NCBI RefSeq assembly: GCF_011043545.1
Contig: NZ_JAAKGP010000005.1
Coordinates: 248,001 to 312,000, forward strand
Length of the DNA stretch: 64,000 nucleotides
Origin: Rhodobacter sp. SGA-6-6
Lineage (GTDB): Bacteria > Pseudomonadota > Alphaproteobacteria > Rhodobacterales > Rhodobacteraceae
Direction of reading: 5' to 3'
Below, piece after piece: positions 32,955-41,715 of the stretch. Numbering within the stretch: the first letter of the stretch is position 1; every line of letters begins with the position of its first letter. The translations under genes were made by a program, and so were the position numbers. The notes beneath the pieces were generated by a model. It saw only the letters and a program-made list of their open reading frames with translations. It was not told the DNA's origin and ran no database searches.

Positions 32955-33911
32955 TCAGTTCAGCGTCGCGCGCTGCGACAGCGGGGTCCGGCCGTAGAAG
33001 GCGCGGAAGGTCTTGGTGAAATGCGAGGTCGACTTGAAGCCGCAAGCCATGGCGATCTCGGTGATCGACTGGTCGGTCTGCACCAAGAGGTTCCGCGCCC
33101 GGTGCAGCCGCAGCTCCATGAAGTAATGCTTCGGCGTGGAGTTCAGGTAGCGGCCGAACAGCCGCTCCAGCTGGCGGGTGGAAATCCGCAGCGTCTCGGC
33201 AATGCAGCTGGGCGAGCGCGGCTCCTCGATGCTCTGCTCCATCAGGCTGATCGCCCGCACCAGATGGGCGTTGCGCATCCCGTGGCGCGATTGCAGCGAC
33301 ACCCGTTGCGGCGCCGTCCCCTCGCGCACGGCGTTGTAGCACATCTGGTCGGCGACGGCGATGGCGAGGTCGGCGCCGTGCTGCTTGCCGATCAGGTGCA
33401 GCATCAGGTCGGCGGCGGCGGTGCCGCCCGAGGCGGTGATGATGCGTCGGTCGCAGAAGACGCTGGGCACCAGCCTCACCTCGGGGAATTCCTCGGCGAA
33501 GCTGTCGTGGTAGTCCCAGTGGATCGCGGCCTCCATCCCGTCCAGCATCCCCGCCCGCGCCAGCACATAGGCGCCCGAGCAGATCGCGCCGAGCGCGGTG
33601 CCGCGCGCCCTTTCGCGGCGCAGGAAGGTGAGGATCTCGGGCGAGCAATGCGCCTGCATGTTGATGCCGGAGATGACGAACAGCCGGTCCACGCCCTTCG
33701 ACGGCTCCAGCCCGGCATCGACCAGCGTCACCGTGCCGTTGGAGCAGGCGGCGGTCCTGCCGTCGGCGCTGACCAGCGACCAGCGGTAGAGCGGCCGGCC
33801 CGAGACCAGGTTGGCGATGCGCAGCGGCTCCAGCGCGCAGGAAAAGGCGAGGTGCGAGAAATCCTGCAGCAGCAGGAAGGCGAAATGGGTGGTGGTCGTG
33901 GCTGGCGTCAT
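32955..33911 (-). CDS. GlxA-type AraC regulator with DJ-1/PfpI domain
   Basis: About 318 residues from the ATG at 33911 (a GTG at 33956 is an alternative). The N-terminal DJ-1/PfpI-like domain shows ALEPLRIANLVSG and LGAICSGAYVLARAG, with a cysteine at the nucleophile elbow. The C-terminal AraC domain has SITEIAMACGFKSTSHFTKTF. The group includes GbdR-like activators of betaine and carnitine catabolism. It lies 66 bp downstream of proX in the same direction, so it is probably co-transcribed with the ProVWX transporter and may sense its substrate. Confidence 0.9.
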   Translation of the reverse strand: MTPATTTTHFAFLLLQDFSHLAFSCALEPLRIANLVSGRPLYRWSLVSADGRTAACSNGTVTLVDAGLEPSKGVDRLFVISGINMQAHCSPEILTFLRRERARGTALGAICSGAYVLARAGMLDGMEAAIHWDYHDSFAEEFPEVRLVPSVFCDRRIITASGGTAAADLMLHLIGKQHGADLAIAVADQMCYNAVREGTAPQRVSLQSRHGMRNAHLVRAISLMEQSIEEPRSPSCIAETLRISTRQLERLFGRYLNSTPKHYFMELRLHRARNLLVQTDQSITEIAMACGFKSTSHFTKTFRAFYGRTPLSQRATLN

Positions 33912-33977
33912 GGCTGCAACGGCGAAAAGGGGGTGGTCGGGGGTAGGGGGCGGCACCCGGGCCGCCCCCTTGCCGGG

Positions 33978-34973
33978 TCATTCCGCGGCGGCGCGCGCCT
34001 CGGCCAGCCAGCCGTCGAAGGTGGCGCGGTTGTCCACGATCCACTTGTCGGCCAGGCCCCAGATCGCCTCGGTCGAGTTGGCGCCGTTGGCGATCTCCAG
34101 CGCCTGCGCGGAGACGTCGTTCACCGGGATCTTGGCGACCTCGAACAGCTTCGCCGCGGCCGGGTTGGCTTCGAGGAAGTCGTTGCGGGCCAGCACGCCG
34201 ACGCTTTCGACCCCGAAGCCCACGTTCTTGCCGTCGACGATGGTGTTCAGGCCCTCGCTGCCCTCGGGCAGGGCGGTGTAGGGCACCGACAGCCATTCCA
34301 CGTCCTTGCCCGGGACCAGCACGCCCGAGACCCAGTAGGGCGTCCAGGTGTAGTAGATGATCGACTCGCCGTTCTCGTGGCGGGCGATGGCATCGCCGAT
34401 GATCGCCTGATAGGCGCCCTGGTTGTGGGTCACGGTGTCGCGCAGGCCGTATTCCGTCAGCTGGAACTCGATCGCCCGCTCGCAGCCCCAGCCGGGGGTG
34501 CAGCCGACCAGGTCGGCCTTGCCGTCGCCGTCGGCGTCGAAGCGCTTGGCGATCTCGGGGTCCTTCAGCATGGTGAAATCGGTGATGCCGGCGTCATAGC
34601 TGGCCTTGTCGACCAGATAGCCCTGCAGCGCGCCCTCGATCAGCACGCCGACCTTGGTCATCACCTCGGCGCCGCCGGATTCCTCGTAGAAGGCGGCGTG
34701 CAGCGCGTGCCAGTGGTTGGCGGTGAAGTCGGCGTCGCCGCCGCCGATGGCGATGTGCATGGTCTGGTATTCGGCCTCGGCCGGCTCGGCGGTCTCGTAG
34801 CCCAGTTCCTGCAGCGCGCGCAGCAGGATGTAGTGGTGGAAATGCTCTTCGATCTGCGCCGGCATCACCACGCGGACCGCGGGCTTGCCCTCGCCCGGCT
34901 TGTCGTTGGCGAAGAGCGGCGAGGCCAGCGACAGCGACATCGCCAGCGCGGTGGTCAGGGTGAACAGTTTCAT
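33978..34973 (-). CDS. proX: Glycine betaine/proline-type ABC binding protein
   Basis: 331 residues with a Sec signal peptide (ALAMSLSLASPLFA). ProX features are ANHWHALHAAFYEE, the DADGDGKADLVGCTPGWGCE segment with paired cysteines, and YYTWTPYWVSGVLVPGKDV with the aromatic residues that box quaternary ammonium. It belongs with ProV and ProW upstream in the same operon. The ligand may be glycine betaine, proline betaine or hydroxyproline betaine; the catabolic genes nearby favour the latter two. Confidence 0.93.
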   Translation of the reverse strand: MKLFTLTTALAMSLSLASPLFANDKPGEGKPAVRVVMPAQIEEHFHHYILLRALQELGYETAEPAEAEYQTMHIAIGGGDADFTANHWHALHAAFYEESGGAEVMTKVGVLIEGALQGYLVDKASYDAGITDFTMLKDPEIAKRFDADGDGKADLVGCTPGWGCERAIEFQLTEYGLRDTVTHNQGAYQAIIGDAIARHENGESIIYYTWTPYWVSGVLVPGKDVEWLSVPYTALPEGSEGLNTIVDGKNVGFGVESVGVLARNDFLEANPAAAKLFEVAKIPVNDVSAQALEIANGANSTEAIWGLADKWIVDNRATFDGWLAEARAAAE

Positions 34974-35036
34974 CGGTGTCTCCTTGTTGGTCTGGATGGT
35001 CTTGCGGTTTCTTCTTGTCGTTGAAGTCTGAGCGGC

Positions 35037-35972
35037 TCAGCCCTTGGTGGTGAAGAGGCCGGTCACCAGCCCCACCGGGCCGGTCTGCCACCAGTGGCGG
35101 TGGCCGCGGTTGCGCCCCGACCGGCCCAACCCTTGCGTGATCCGGTCCAGCACGATGGCCAGCATGACGATGCCGAGGCCGCCGACGATGGCCTTGCCGG
35201 CGTCGAGCCGCCCCATCGCCCGCAGCACCTCGTTCCCCAGCCCCTTGACCGAGATCATCGAGGCGATCACCACCATCGACAGCGACAGCATGATGGTCTG
35301 GTTCAGCCCGGCCAGGATGGTGGGGGTGGCGAGCGGCAGTTCCACCTTGAACAGGATCTGCCGCGGCGTGGCACCGAAGGCGCGCGCCGCCTCGACCACG
35401 CCGGGGTTGACGGTGCGGATGCCGAGGCTGGTCAGCCGCACCAGCGGAGCGAGTGCGAAGATGATCGTCACGATCACGCCCGAGACGTTGCCGATGCCGA
35501 TCATCATCACCACCGGCACCAGATAGACGAAGGCCGGGATGGTCTGCATGGTGTCCAGCACCGGGCGCACCGCGGCCTCGAACCTGTCGCTTTTCCCGGC
35601 CAGCACGCCGAGCGGCAGGCCGATCAGCACGCAGAGGATCACCGAGGCGATCACGATGGCCAGCGTGGTCATCGCCAGCGACCAGGCGTCGGGGGCCAGC
35701 AGGCCGAGGATCATCAGGCAGAAGAACACCAGGATGGCGACGCGCCGCCCGGCCGCCTGCCAGGCGATCAGCACCAGGATCACCAGCATGACCAGCGGCG
35801 GCACCGAATGCAGCCCCTTCTCGATGCCGGTGATCACCCCGTCGAAGAAGTTCTTCAGCGGCTGGATCACGCTGCGGTTGGACATCGCCCAACCCTTGAT
35901 GCCGTCGGCCCATTTGCCGATGCCGAGGTCGATCGAGGCGAAGGGGTTCAGCCAGTCGAAGCTCTTGTCCAT
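35037..35972 (-). CDS. proW: Glycine betaine/proline-type ABC permease
   Basis: 311 residues. A long N-terminal segment (WLNPFASIDLGIGKWAD, as in ProW) precedes about six membrane helices and the EAA coupling loop (EAARAFGATPRQILFKVELP). It closes with a basic C-terminus. It starts within the proV stop (ATGA) and is followed by proX after 63 bp. Confidence 0.95.
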   Translation of the reverse strand: MDKSFDWLNPFASIDLGIGKWADGIKGWAMSNRSVIQPLKNFFDGVITGIEKGLHSVPPLVMLVILVLIAWQAAGRRVAILVFFCLMILGLLAPDAWSLAMTTLAIVIASVILCVLIGLPLGVLAGKSDRFEAAVRPVLDTMQTIPAFVYLVPVVMMIGIGNVSGVIVTIIFALAPLVRLTSLGIRTVNPGVVEAARAFGATPRQILFKVELPLATPTILAGLNQTIMLSLSMVVIASMISVKGLGNEVLRAMGRLDAGKAIVGGLGIVMLAIVLDRITQGLGRSGRNRGHRHWWQTGPVGLVTGLFTTKG

Positions 35973-37060
35973 CACACCGCCTCCGCTGCCGGTTCCCGGG
36001 TTTCCTCGCGGCCCTGGATGCCGCGCAGGAGCGCGCGTTTCGACACCACGCCCACCGGCGCGCCGTTCTCGGCGATCAGGATCGGGTGTTCGGTGCCCAC
36101 GGCCAGGTCGACCAGCGCGTTCAGCTTGTCGCCCGGCGCCGCGACCGGCCAGGCGGCGGTGTCGGCGGGGCCGTTCTTCTGCCGGTATTGCTCCAGCGGC
36201 TGCATGATCCGCGCCGCGGTCACCAGGTCCAGCTTGCTGATGCCCGCCACGAATTCCGCCACGTAGTCGTCCGCGGGCTCGGTGACGATCTGCTCGGGCG
36301 TGCCGGTCTGCACCAGCACGCCGTCCTTCATGATGGCGATGCGGTCGCCGATGCGGATTGCCTCGTCCAGGTCGTGGGTGATGAAGACCGTGGTCTTGTG
36401 CAGTTCCGCCGAGAGCTGCATGAAGGTGGTCTGCAACTGCCGCCGGATCAGCGGGTCGAGCGCCGAGAACGGCTCGTCCATCAGCAGGATGGTCGGGTCG
36501 GCGGCGATGGCGCGGGCCAGGCCGACGCGCTGCTGCATCCCGCCCGACAGCTCGTCGGGGTATTTCCTTTCCCACCCGGTCAGGTCCACCGCGTCGATGG
36601 CCTGTCCGGCGATCTTCATCCGCTGCTCTTCCGGCATCCCCCGGACCTCCAGCGAGAAGGCCACGTTCTCGCGCACGGTCCGGTGCGGCATCAGCGCCAT
36701 CGACTGGAACACCATGCCGATGCGCTCGGCCCTCAAGCTGCGCAATTCGCGCGGGTTCATCGCGCTGACGTTCTGCCCCTCGATGTAGACGGTGCCTGCG
36801 GTCGGCTCGATCAGCCGGTTGATGTGGCGGATCAGGGTGGATTTGCCGGAACCGGAAAGGCCCATGATGCAGAAGATCTCGCCGCGGCCGACGCTGAAGC
36901 TGGCGTCCTGCACGCCGACCACGCAATCGAACTGCTCGCGGATGTCCTTCTTGGACAGGCCGCTGCTGCGCACGGCCTCCATCGCCTGGCGCGACCTGTC
37001 GCCGAAGATCTTCCAGATCCCCTCGCAGCGAATGACATCCTCTCGCGGGCTTTCTGTCAT
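35972..37060 (-). CDS. proV: Glycine betaine/proline-type ABC ATPase with CBS region
   Basis: 362 residues from the ATG at 37060 (GGGGGAA upstream; the longer frame to 37135 runs through the AT-rich promoter). Walker A GLSGSGKST, signature LSGGMQQRVGLARAI, Walker B ILLMDEPFSALDP and switch FITHD. The C-terminal ~110 residues are a CBS-like regulatory segment, as in ProV/OpuAA, where they sense ionic strength. It is the first gene of the minus arm of the GntR divergon. Confidence 0.95.
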   Translation of the reverse strand: MTESPREDVIRCEGIWKIFGDRSRQAMEAVRSSGLSKKDIREQFDCVVGVQDASFSVGRGEIFCIMGLSGSGKSTLIRHINRLIEPTAGTVYIEGQNVSAMNPRELRSLRAERIGMVFQSMALMPHRTVRENVAFSLEVRGMPEEQRMKIAGQAIDAVDLTGWERKYPDELSGGMQQRVGLARAIAADPTILLMDEPFSALDPLIRRQLQTTFMQLSAELHKTTVFITHDLDEAIRIGDRIAIMKDGVLVQTGTPEQIVTEPADDYVAEFVAGISKLDLVTAARIMQPLEQYRQKNGPADTAAWPVAAPGDKLNALVDLAVGTEHPILIAENGAPVGVVSKRALLRGIQGREETREPAAEAV

Positions 37061-37100
37061 GCGGTTCCCCCCTCTTTTGGCGAAACAAACACAGATTTTT

Positions 37101-37112
37101 ATTGTAGACAAT
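37101..37112. promoter_or_regulatory. Candidate GntR operator
   Basis: ATTGT-AG-ACAAT is a perfect dyad of the TTGTnnACAA kind common for FCD-type GntR regulators, in an AT-rich patch between proV and the GntR gene. Confidence 0.6.
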
Positions 37113-37194
37113 ATGTATTTTGTGCGGCTACACATTGGTCACGCTACTTGAGTCCCGGCCGGACAGCCGGCGGTTCAGGAATGGGAGAGCGCGC

Positions 37195-37914
37195 GTGGAA
37201 ACCGAGACCAGGAGCAGGAAGGCGCTGTGCCTCGAGGATCTTCGCAGGAAGATCCTGACCGAGGAGCTGGCGCCCGGTTCCTACATCGACGAGATCGAAG
37301 CCGCGGAAATCTATGGAGTTTCCCGCCCGCCGCTGCGCGAGGTGCTGCGCCTGCTGGCCGGCGAGGGCTATATCGTCCTGCACGAGAACCGCGGCGCGCA
37401 GGTGGCGCCGATGACCCACAAGACCCTGCGGAATTTCTTCATGGCGGCGCCGATGATCTATTCGGCGGTGACCCGGCTGGCGGCCGAACATGCGACGCCG
37501 GCGCAGATCGTCAAGCTGAAGGAATGCCAGTGGTCGTTCCGCCAGGCGATTCGCAATGGCGATGCGGCGGAGCGGGCGCTGGAGAACGAACGCTTCCATT
37601 CGATCATCGGCGAGATGGCGGACAACGAGTTCCTGACCCCCTCGCTGCGCCGGCTGCTGATCGACCACACCCGCATCGGCATGACCTTCTACAGCCCGCG
37701 CAAGCCCCAGCTGGCGGCCGAGCGCGAGATCGCCGCCGACCAGCACGACCAGTTCATCGACCTGATCGAGGCCGGCGACGCCGATGCCGCCGCCGCGCTG
37801 GCCGTGGCGCATTGGGAGCTGTCGCGGGCGCAGATCGAAAGTTTCGTCACACCCGAGGGGATGCAGATCCCGCTGGGCCGCGCGCCCGGAGCAGACCGCA
37901 GAGGAGTCTCATGA
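37195..37914 (+). CDS. GntR-family regulator of the ProVWX/DHDPS/ALDH locus
   Basis: 239 residues from GTG 37195, supported by GGGAGAG upstream. A winged helix (AAEIYGVSRPPLREVLRLLAGEGYI) and an FCD-type helical domain (ENERFHSIIGEMADNEFLTPSLRRLL; ADQHDQFIDLIEAGD) are clear. It overlaps the DHDPS-family gene by 4 bp and faces proV across the ATTGTAGACAAT dyad, so it probably coordinates uptake and catabolism of one compound. Confidence 0.92.
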   Translation: METETRSRKALCLEDLRRKILTEELAPGSYIDEIEAAEIYGVSRPPLREVLRLLAGEGYIVLHENRGAQVAPMTHKTLRNFFMAAPMIYSAVTRLAAEHATPAQIVKLKECQWSFRQAIRNGDAAERALENERFHSIIGEMADNEFLTPSLRRLLIDHTRIGMTFYSPRKPQLAAEREIAADQHDQFIDLIEAGDADAAAALAVAHWELSRAQIESFVTPEGMQIPLGRAPGADRRGVS

Positions 37915-38813
37915 AGTTCGAGGGAATCTACACGCCCGTCATCACGCCCCACCGCGAGGACGGCAGCATCGACCGCGACGCCTTTGCGGCGATGATCGAC
38001 CATCTGATCGGGGCAGGGGTGCATGGCCTGATCAACGGCGGCTCCACCGGCGAATACTACGCCCAGTCGATGGAGGAGCGGGTCGAGATGGCCGCCTTCG
38101 CCAAGGAGGTGATCGGCGACCGGGTGCCGCTGATCGTCGGCACCGTGGCGATTCGGTTGGAGGATTCGCTGCGCATGGCCGAACACGCGGGGAAGATCGG
38201 CGCGGCGGCGCTGCTGGTGGGGTCTCCGCCCTATTCGGTGCCGACCGAGCGCGAGAACGCGCTGAACGCGCTGGCGATCGACCGGGCGGCCGACCTGCCG
38301 ATCATGCTTTACAACTACCCCGGCCGGATGGGCATCATGATGGGCGAGGAATTCCTCGACCGCGTGGGCCGCAGCCGCAACTTCTGCGCCATCAAGGAAA
38401 GCTCGGGCGACATCAACCGGGTGCACCTGCTGGCCCGCGACTACCCGCATGTGCAGCTGTCCTGCGGCATGGACGACCAGGCGCTGGAATTCTTCGCCTG
38501 GGGCGCGCGTTCCTGGGTCTGCGGCGGCTCCAACTTCCTGCCGAAGGAGCATCTCGCGCTTTACCGCGCCTGCGCCGTCGAGGGCAATTTCGACAAGGGC
38601 CGCCGGATCATGTCGGCACTGATGCCGCTGATGCGGGTCTTGGAGCAGGGCGGCAAGTTCATCCAGTGCATCAAGCACGGCTGCGAGATGGGCGGCCATT
38701 ACGCCGGCCCGCCGCGCCCGCCGCTGAAGGGCCTGAACAAGGACGACAAGCGGCAGCTGGAACAGGTGGTGCGCGTGCTGCAGCGCACCGTGGCCGAGAT
38801 CGAAGCGGAGTGA
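37911..38813 (+). CDS. DHDPS/NAL-family enzyme
   Basis: 300-residue TIM-barrel Schiff-base enzyme. NGGSTGEYY, the catalytic tyrosine in LYNYPGR and Schiff-base lysine K162 (AIKESSG) are all present, so it is active in type. The family covers dihydrodipicolinate synthases, sugar-acid aldolases/dehydratases and the deaminase of 4-hydroxyproline catabolism (pyrroline-4-hydroxy-2-carboxylate deaminase). Neighbouring aldehyde dehydrogenase, FAD oxidoreductase and betaine transporter make the last an attractive but unproven reading. Confidence 0.9.
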   Translation: MKFEGIYTPVITPHREDGSIDRDAFAAMIDHLIGAGVHGLINGGSTGEYYAQSMEERVEMAAFAKEVIGDRVPLIVGTVAIRLEDSLRMAEHAGKIGAAALLVGSPPYSVPTERENALNALAIDRAADLPIMLYNYPGRMGIMMGEEFLDRVGRSRNFCAIKESSGDINRVHLLARDYPHVQLSCGMDDQALEFFAWGARSWVCGGSNFLPKEHLALYRACAVEGNFDKGRRIMSALMPLMRVLEQGGKFIQCIKHGCEMGGHYAGPPRPPLKGLNKDDKRQLEQVVRVLQRTVAEIEAE

Positions 38814-38818
38814 CGACG

Positions 38819-40312
38819 ATGACCCTTCTGACCACCGAGGAATACAAGGCCATCGCCGCCGGGCTCTCCTTTCCGACCCAGGCCTTCATCGACGGCAGCT
38901 TCCGGCCGGCCAAGTCCGGCAAGACCTTCGACACCCTGAACCCGGCGACGGGCGAGGTGCTGGCGAAGGTGGCGGCCTGCGATGCGGCCGATGTCGATTT
39001 CGCCGTGCAGAAGGCCCGCGACGCTTTCGAGGACGGCCGCTGGTCGCGCCTGCACCCGCGCGAGCGCAAGGAGGTGCTGATCCGGCTGGCGAAGCTGATC
39101 AAGCGCAACGCCCGGGAACTGGCGGTGATGGAATCGCTGGATGCCGGCAAGACCATCTACGACTGCGAGACGGTCGATGTGCCCGAGACCATCAACTGCC
39201 TGACCTGGCACGCCGAGCTGATCGACAAGATCTACGACCAGGTGTCCCCGGCTTCGGACGACCATATCGCCATGGTGGTGCGCGAGCCGGTGGGCGTTGT
39301 CGGCCTCGTCCTGCCCTGGAACTTTCCGCTTCTGATGCTGGCCTGGAAGATCGGCCCTGCGCTGGCCGCCGGTTGCTCGGTGATCGTGAAGCCCGCGATG
39401 GAGACCAGCCTGACCGCGCTGCGCGTCGCCGAACTGGCGATGGAGGCCGGGGTGCCTGCGGGCGTCTTCAACGTGCTGCCCGGCGGCGGGGCCGAGGTGG
39501 GCGAGCCCATCGGCCGCCATATGGACATCGACGCGGTGTCCTTCACCGGGTCCACCGCCACGGGGCGGCGCTTCCTGGCCTATGCCAGCGAGTCGAACCT
39601 GAAGGAGGTGACGCTGGAGATGGGCGGCAAGAATCCGGCGGTGGTGCTGGACGATGCCGAGAACCTCGACCGGGTGGCGGCGCATGTCGTCAACGGCGCC
39701 TTCTGGAACATGGGCGAGAACTGCTCGGCCTCCTCGCGCCTGATCGTGCAGAAAGGGGTCAAGGACGCGCTTTTGGAGCGCATCTGCGCCCATGCCCGCG
39801 AATGGCCGATGGGCGACCCGCTGGACCCGGTGAACCGGGTGGGCGCTCTGGTCTCGAAGGCGCATTTCGACAAGGTTTCCGGCTATTTGGCGAAAGGTCC
39901 TAAAGTTCTGCTCGGCGGCACCGCCAAGGACGGTTTCGTCGAACCCACCATCCTCGACGTGACCGACCGCGAGGCGAAGCAGGTGCGGGAAGAGATCTTC
40001 GGCCCGGTGCTCTCGGTCCTGACGGTGGAGACCTTCGACGAGGCCATCGCGCTGGCGAACGACACCCAATACGGCCTTGCCGCCTCGATCTTCACCGCCA
40101 ACGTCAAGCGCGCCATCCGCGGCGCCCGCGCCATCCGCGCCGGCACCGTCACCGTGAACAGCTTCGGCGAGGGCGACATCTCCACCCCCTTCGGCGGCTA
40201 CAAGCAATCGGGCTTCGGCGGGCGCGACAACGGCATCCATGCCCATGACCAGTATACCCAGCTGAAGACGATCTGGGTCGACCTGGCCGACGACCGCGAC
40301 GAGGCGGTGTGA
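38819..40312 (+). CDS. NAD(P)-dependent aldehyde dehydrogenase
   Basis: 497 residues. PWNFPLLMLAWKIGPALAAG, FTGSTATGR, LEMGGKNP with the general-base Glu, and catalytic C302 in GENCSASSRL (family usual: GQxCSAGSR). Closest by pattern to gamma-aminobutyraldehyde/betaine-aldehyde-type dehydrogenases (PuuC-like). It lies 5 bp after the DHDPS-family gene and overlaps the next FAD oxidoreductase. In a hydroxyproline-type pathway it would oxidise 2-oxoglutarate semialdehyde; other aldehydes are possible. Confidence 0.94.
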   Translation: MTLLTTEEYKAIAAGLSFPTQAFIDGSFRPAKSGKTFDTLNPATGEVLAKVAACDAADVDFAVQKARDAFEDGRWSRLHPRERKEVLIRLAKLIKRNARELAVMESLDAGKTIYDCETVDVPETINCLTWHAELIDKIYDQVSPASDDHIAMVVREPVGVVGLVLPWNFPLLMLAWKIGPALAAGCSVIVKPAMETSLTALRVAELAMEAGVPAGVFNVLPGGGAEVGEPIGRHMDIDAVSFTGSTATGRRFLAYASESNLKEVTLEMGGKNPAVVLDDAENLDRVAAHVVNGAFWNMGENCSASSRLIVQKGVKDALLERICAHAREWPMGDPLDPVNRVGALVSKAHFDKVSGYLAKGPKVLLGGTAKDGFVEPTILDVTDREAKQVREEIFGPVLSVLTVETFDEAIALANDTQYGLAASIFTANVKRAIRGARAIRAGTVTVNSFGEGDISTPFGGYKQSGFGGRDNGIHAHDQYTQLKTIWVDLADDRDEAV

Positions 40313-41658
40313 TGCAGGCCCTGACCGCGCGGCGCACCCCGGTGCATCGCGGCCCGGCCGGCTGGTCGGCGATCCTTCCGGGGCAGCCCGCCCCGGAGGT
40401 GCTGGAGGGCGACCTGACCGCCGATTTCGCAGTGGTCGGCGGCGGCTTCGCCGGCCTCTCGGCCGCGCGGCGCCTGCACCAGCTGAACCCGCAGGCGCGG
40501 ATCGTGGTGCTGGAGGCGACCCGCATCGCCGAGGGCGCGGCGGGCCGCAACTCCGGCTTCATGATCGACCTGCCGCACGACATCTCCTCGGACGACTATT
40601 CCGGCCACGGCGCCGGCTCGGATGCGGCGATCATCGCGCTGAACCGTCACGCCATCGGCTTTGCCCGCGAGGCGGCGGCGGACTACGGCATCGACGCCAA
40701 TTACTTCGACCCGGCGGGCAAGGTGAACGGCGCCGCTTCGGCCAAGGCCGATGCGCTGAACCGCAGCTATGCGCAGCACCTCACCAGCCTGGGCGAAGCC
40801 AGCGAGCATCTGGACGGGCAGCAGATGTTCGACCTGACCGGCAGCCGCCACTACGTCTCGGGCCTCTATACCCCCGGCACGGTGATGCTGCAGCCGGCGG
40901 GCTATATCCGCGGGCTGGCGGCGGGACTGCGGCGCGATGGTGTCAGGGTGTTCGAGAACAGCCCCGTCACCGGCTTGGCCCGCAAGGGCCGCGGCTGGGA
41001 GATCGCCACCCCGCGCGGCAAGGTCGGCGCGGCCTATGTGATCCTGGCCAACAACGGCCATCTGGAAAGCTTCGGCTTCGCCCGCGGCCGGCTGATGCAT
41101 GTCTTCCTCTATGCCTCGATGACCGTCGACCTGGACGCGGCGGCGCTGGCCGCGCTCGGCGGCCAGCCGCGGTGGGGGATCACCCCTTCGGACCCGATGG
41201 GCACCACCATGCGCCGGATCGACACCGGGCAGGGCGGCAACCGCATCGTCACCCGCACCTGCGCCACCTACGAGCCGGGGATGGAGGCGTCGGAGGCCTC
41301 CCTCCGCCGCACCGCTGCCGTCCACCGCGAGAAATTCGCCGAGCGCTTCCCGCAGATCGCCGATGTGCCGATGGAATACGCCTGGGCCGGGCACCTGTGC
41401 CTGACGCGCAACGGCGTCTCGGTGATGCGGCGGCTGGACGAGGGCCTGTTCGCCGCCTGCGTCTGCAACGGGTTGGGCACCGCCCGCAGCACCCTGACCG
41501 GCATCGGCGCGGCAGAGCTGGCCTCCGGCGTGGAAAGCGACGTGACCCGCCACTTCACCGCCGAGGTGCAGCCCCCCCGCCTGCCGCCGCCGCCGTTCTC
41601 GACCATCGGCGCGAATGTGTTCCTGCGCTGGAAGGAATGGCGGGCGGGGGAGGAGTAG
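40312..41658 (+). CDS. FAD-dependent amine oxidoreductase (PuuB-like)
   Basis: 448 residues. A dinucleotide fold ADFAVVGGGFAGLSAARRLHQ, VVLEATRIAEGAAGRNSGF and the C-terminal VCNGLGTARSTLTGIG place it with gamma-glutamylputrescine-oxidase-like flavoproteins acting on amines. Its start shares a base with the aldehyde dehydrogenase stop, so it is the last gene of this catabolic arm. It resembles the oxidoreductase at 31396-32694 in layout, suggesting two parallel amine-oxidation modules. Confidence 0.9.
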   Translation: MQALTARRTPVHRGPAGWSAILPGQPAPEVLEGDLTADFAVVGGGFAGLSAARRLHQLNPQARIVVLEATRIAEGAAGRNSGFMIDLPHDISSDDYSGHGAGSDAAIIALNRHAIGFAREAAADYGIDANYFDPAGKVNGAASAKADALNRSYAQHLTSLGEASEHLDGQQMFDLTGSRHYVSGLYTPGTVMLQPAGYIRGLAAGLRRDGVRVFENSPVTGLARKGRGWEIATPRGKVGAAYVILANNGHLESFGFARGRLMHVFLYASMTVDLDAAALAALGGQPRWGITPSDPMGTTMRRIDTGQGGNRIVTRTCATYEPGMEASEASLRRTAAVHREKFAERFPQIADVPMEYAWAGHLCLTRNGVSVMRRLDEGLFAACVCNGLGTARSTLTGIGAAELASGVESDVTRHFTAEVQPPRLPPPPFSTIGANVFLRWKEWRAGEE

Positions 41659-41715
41659 GGGGCGAGGTCGGCGCGGGAAAAACCCCGAGAGGCCGGCACC
41701 GCCGAGGCTGGAGCC

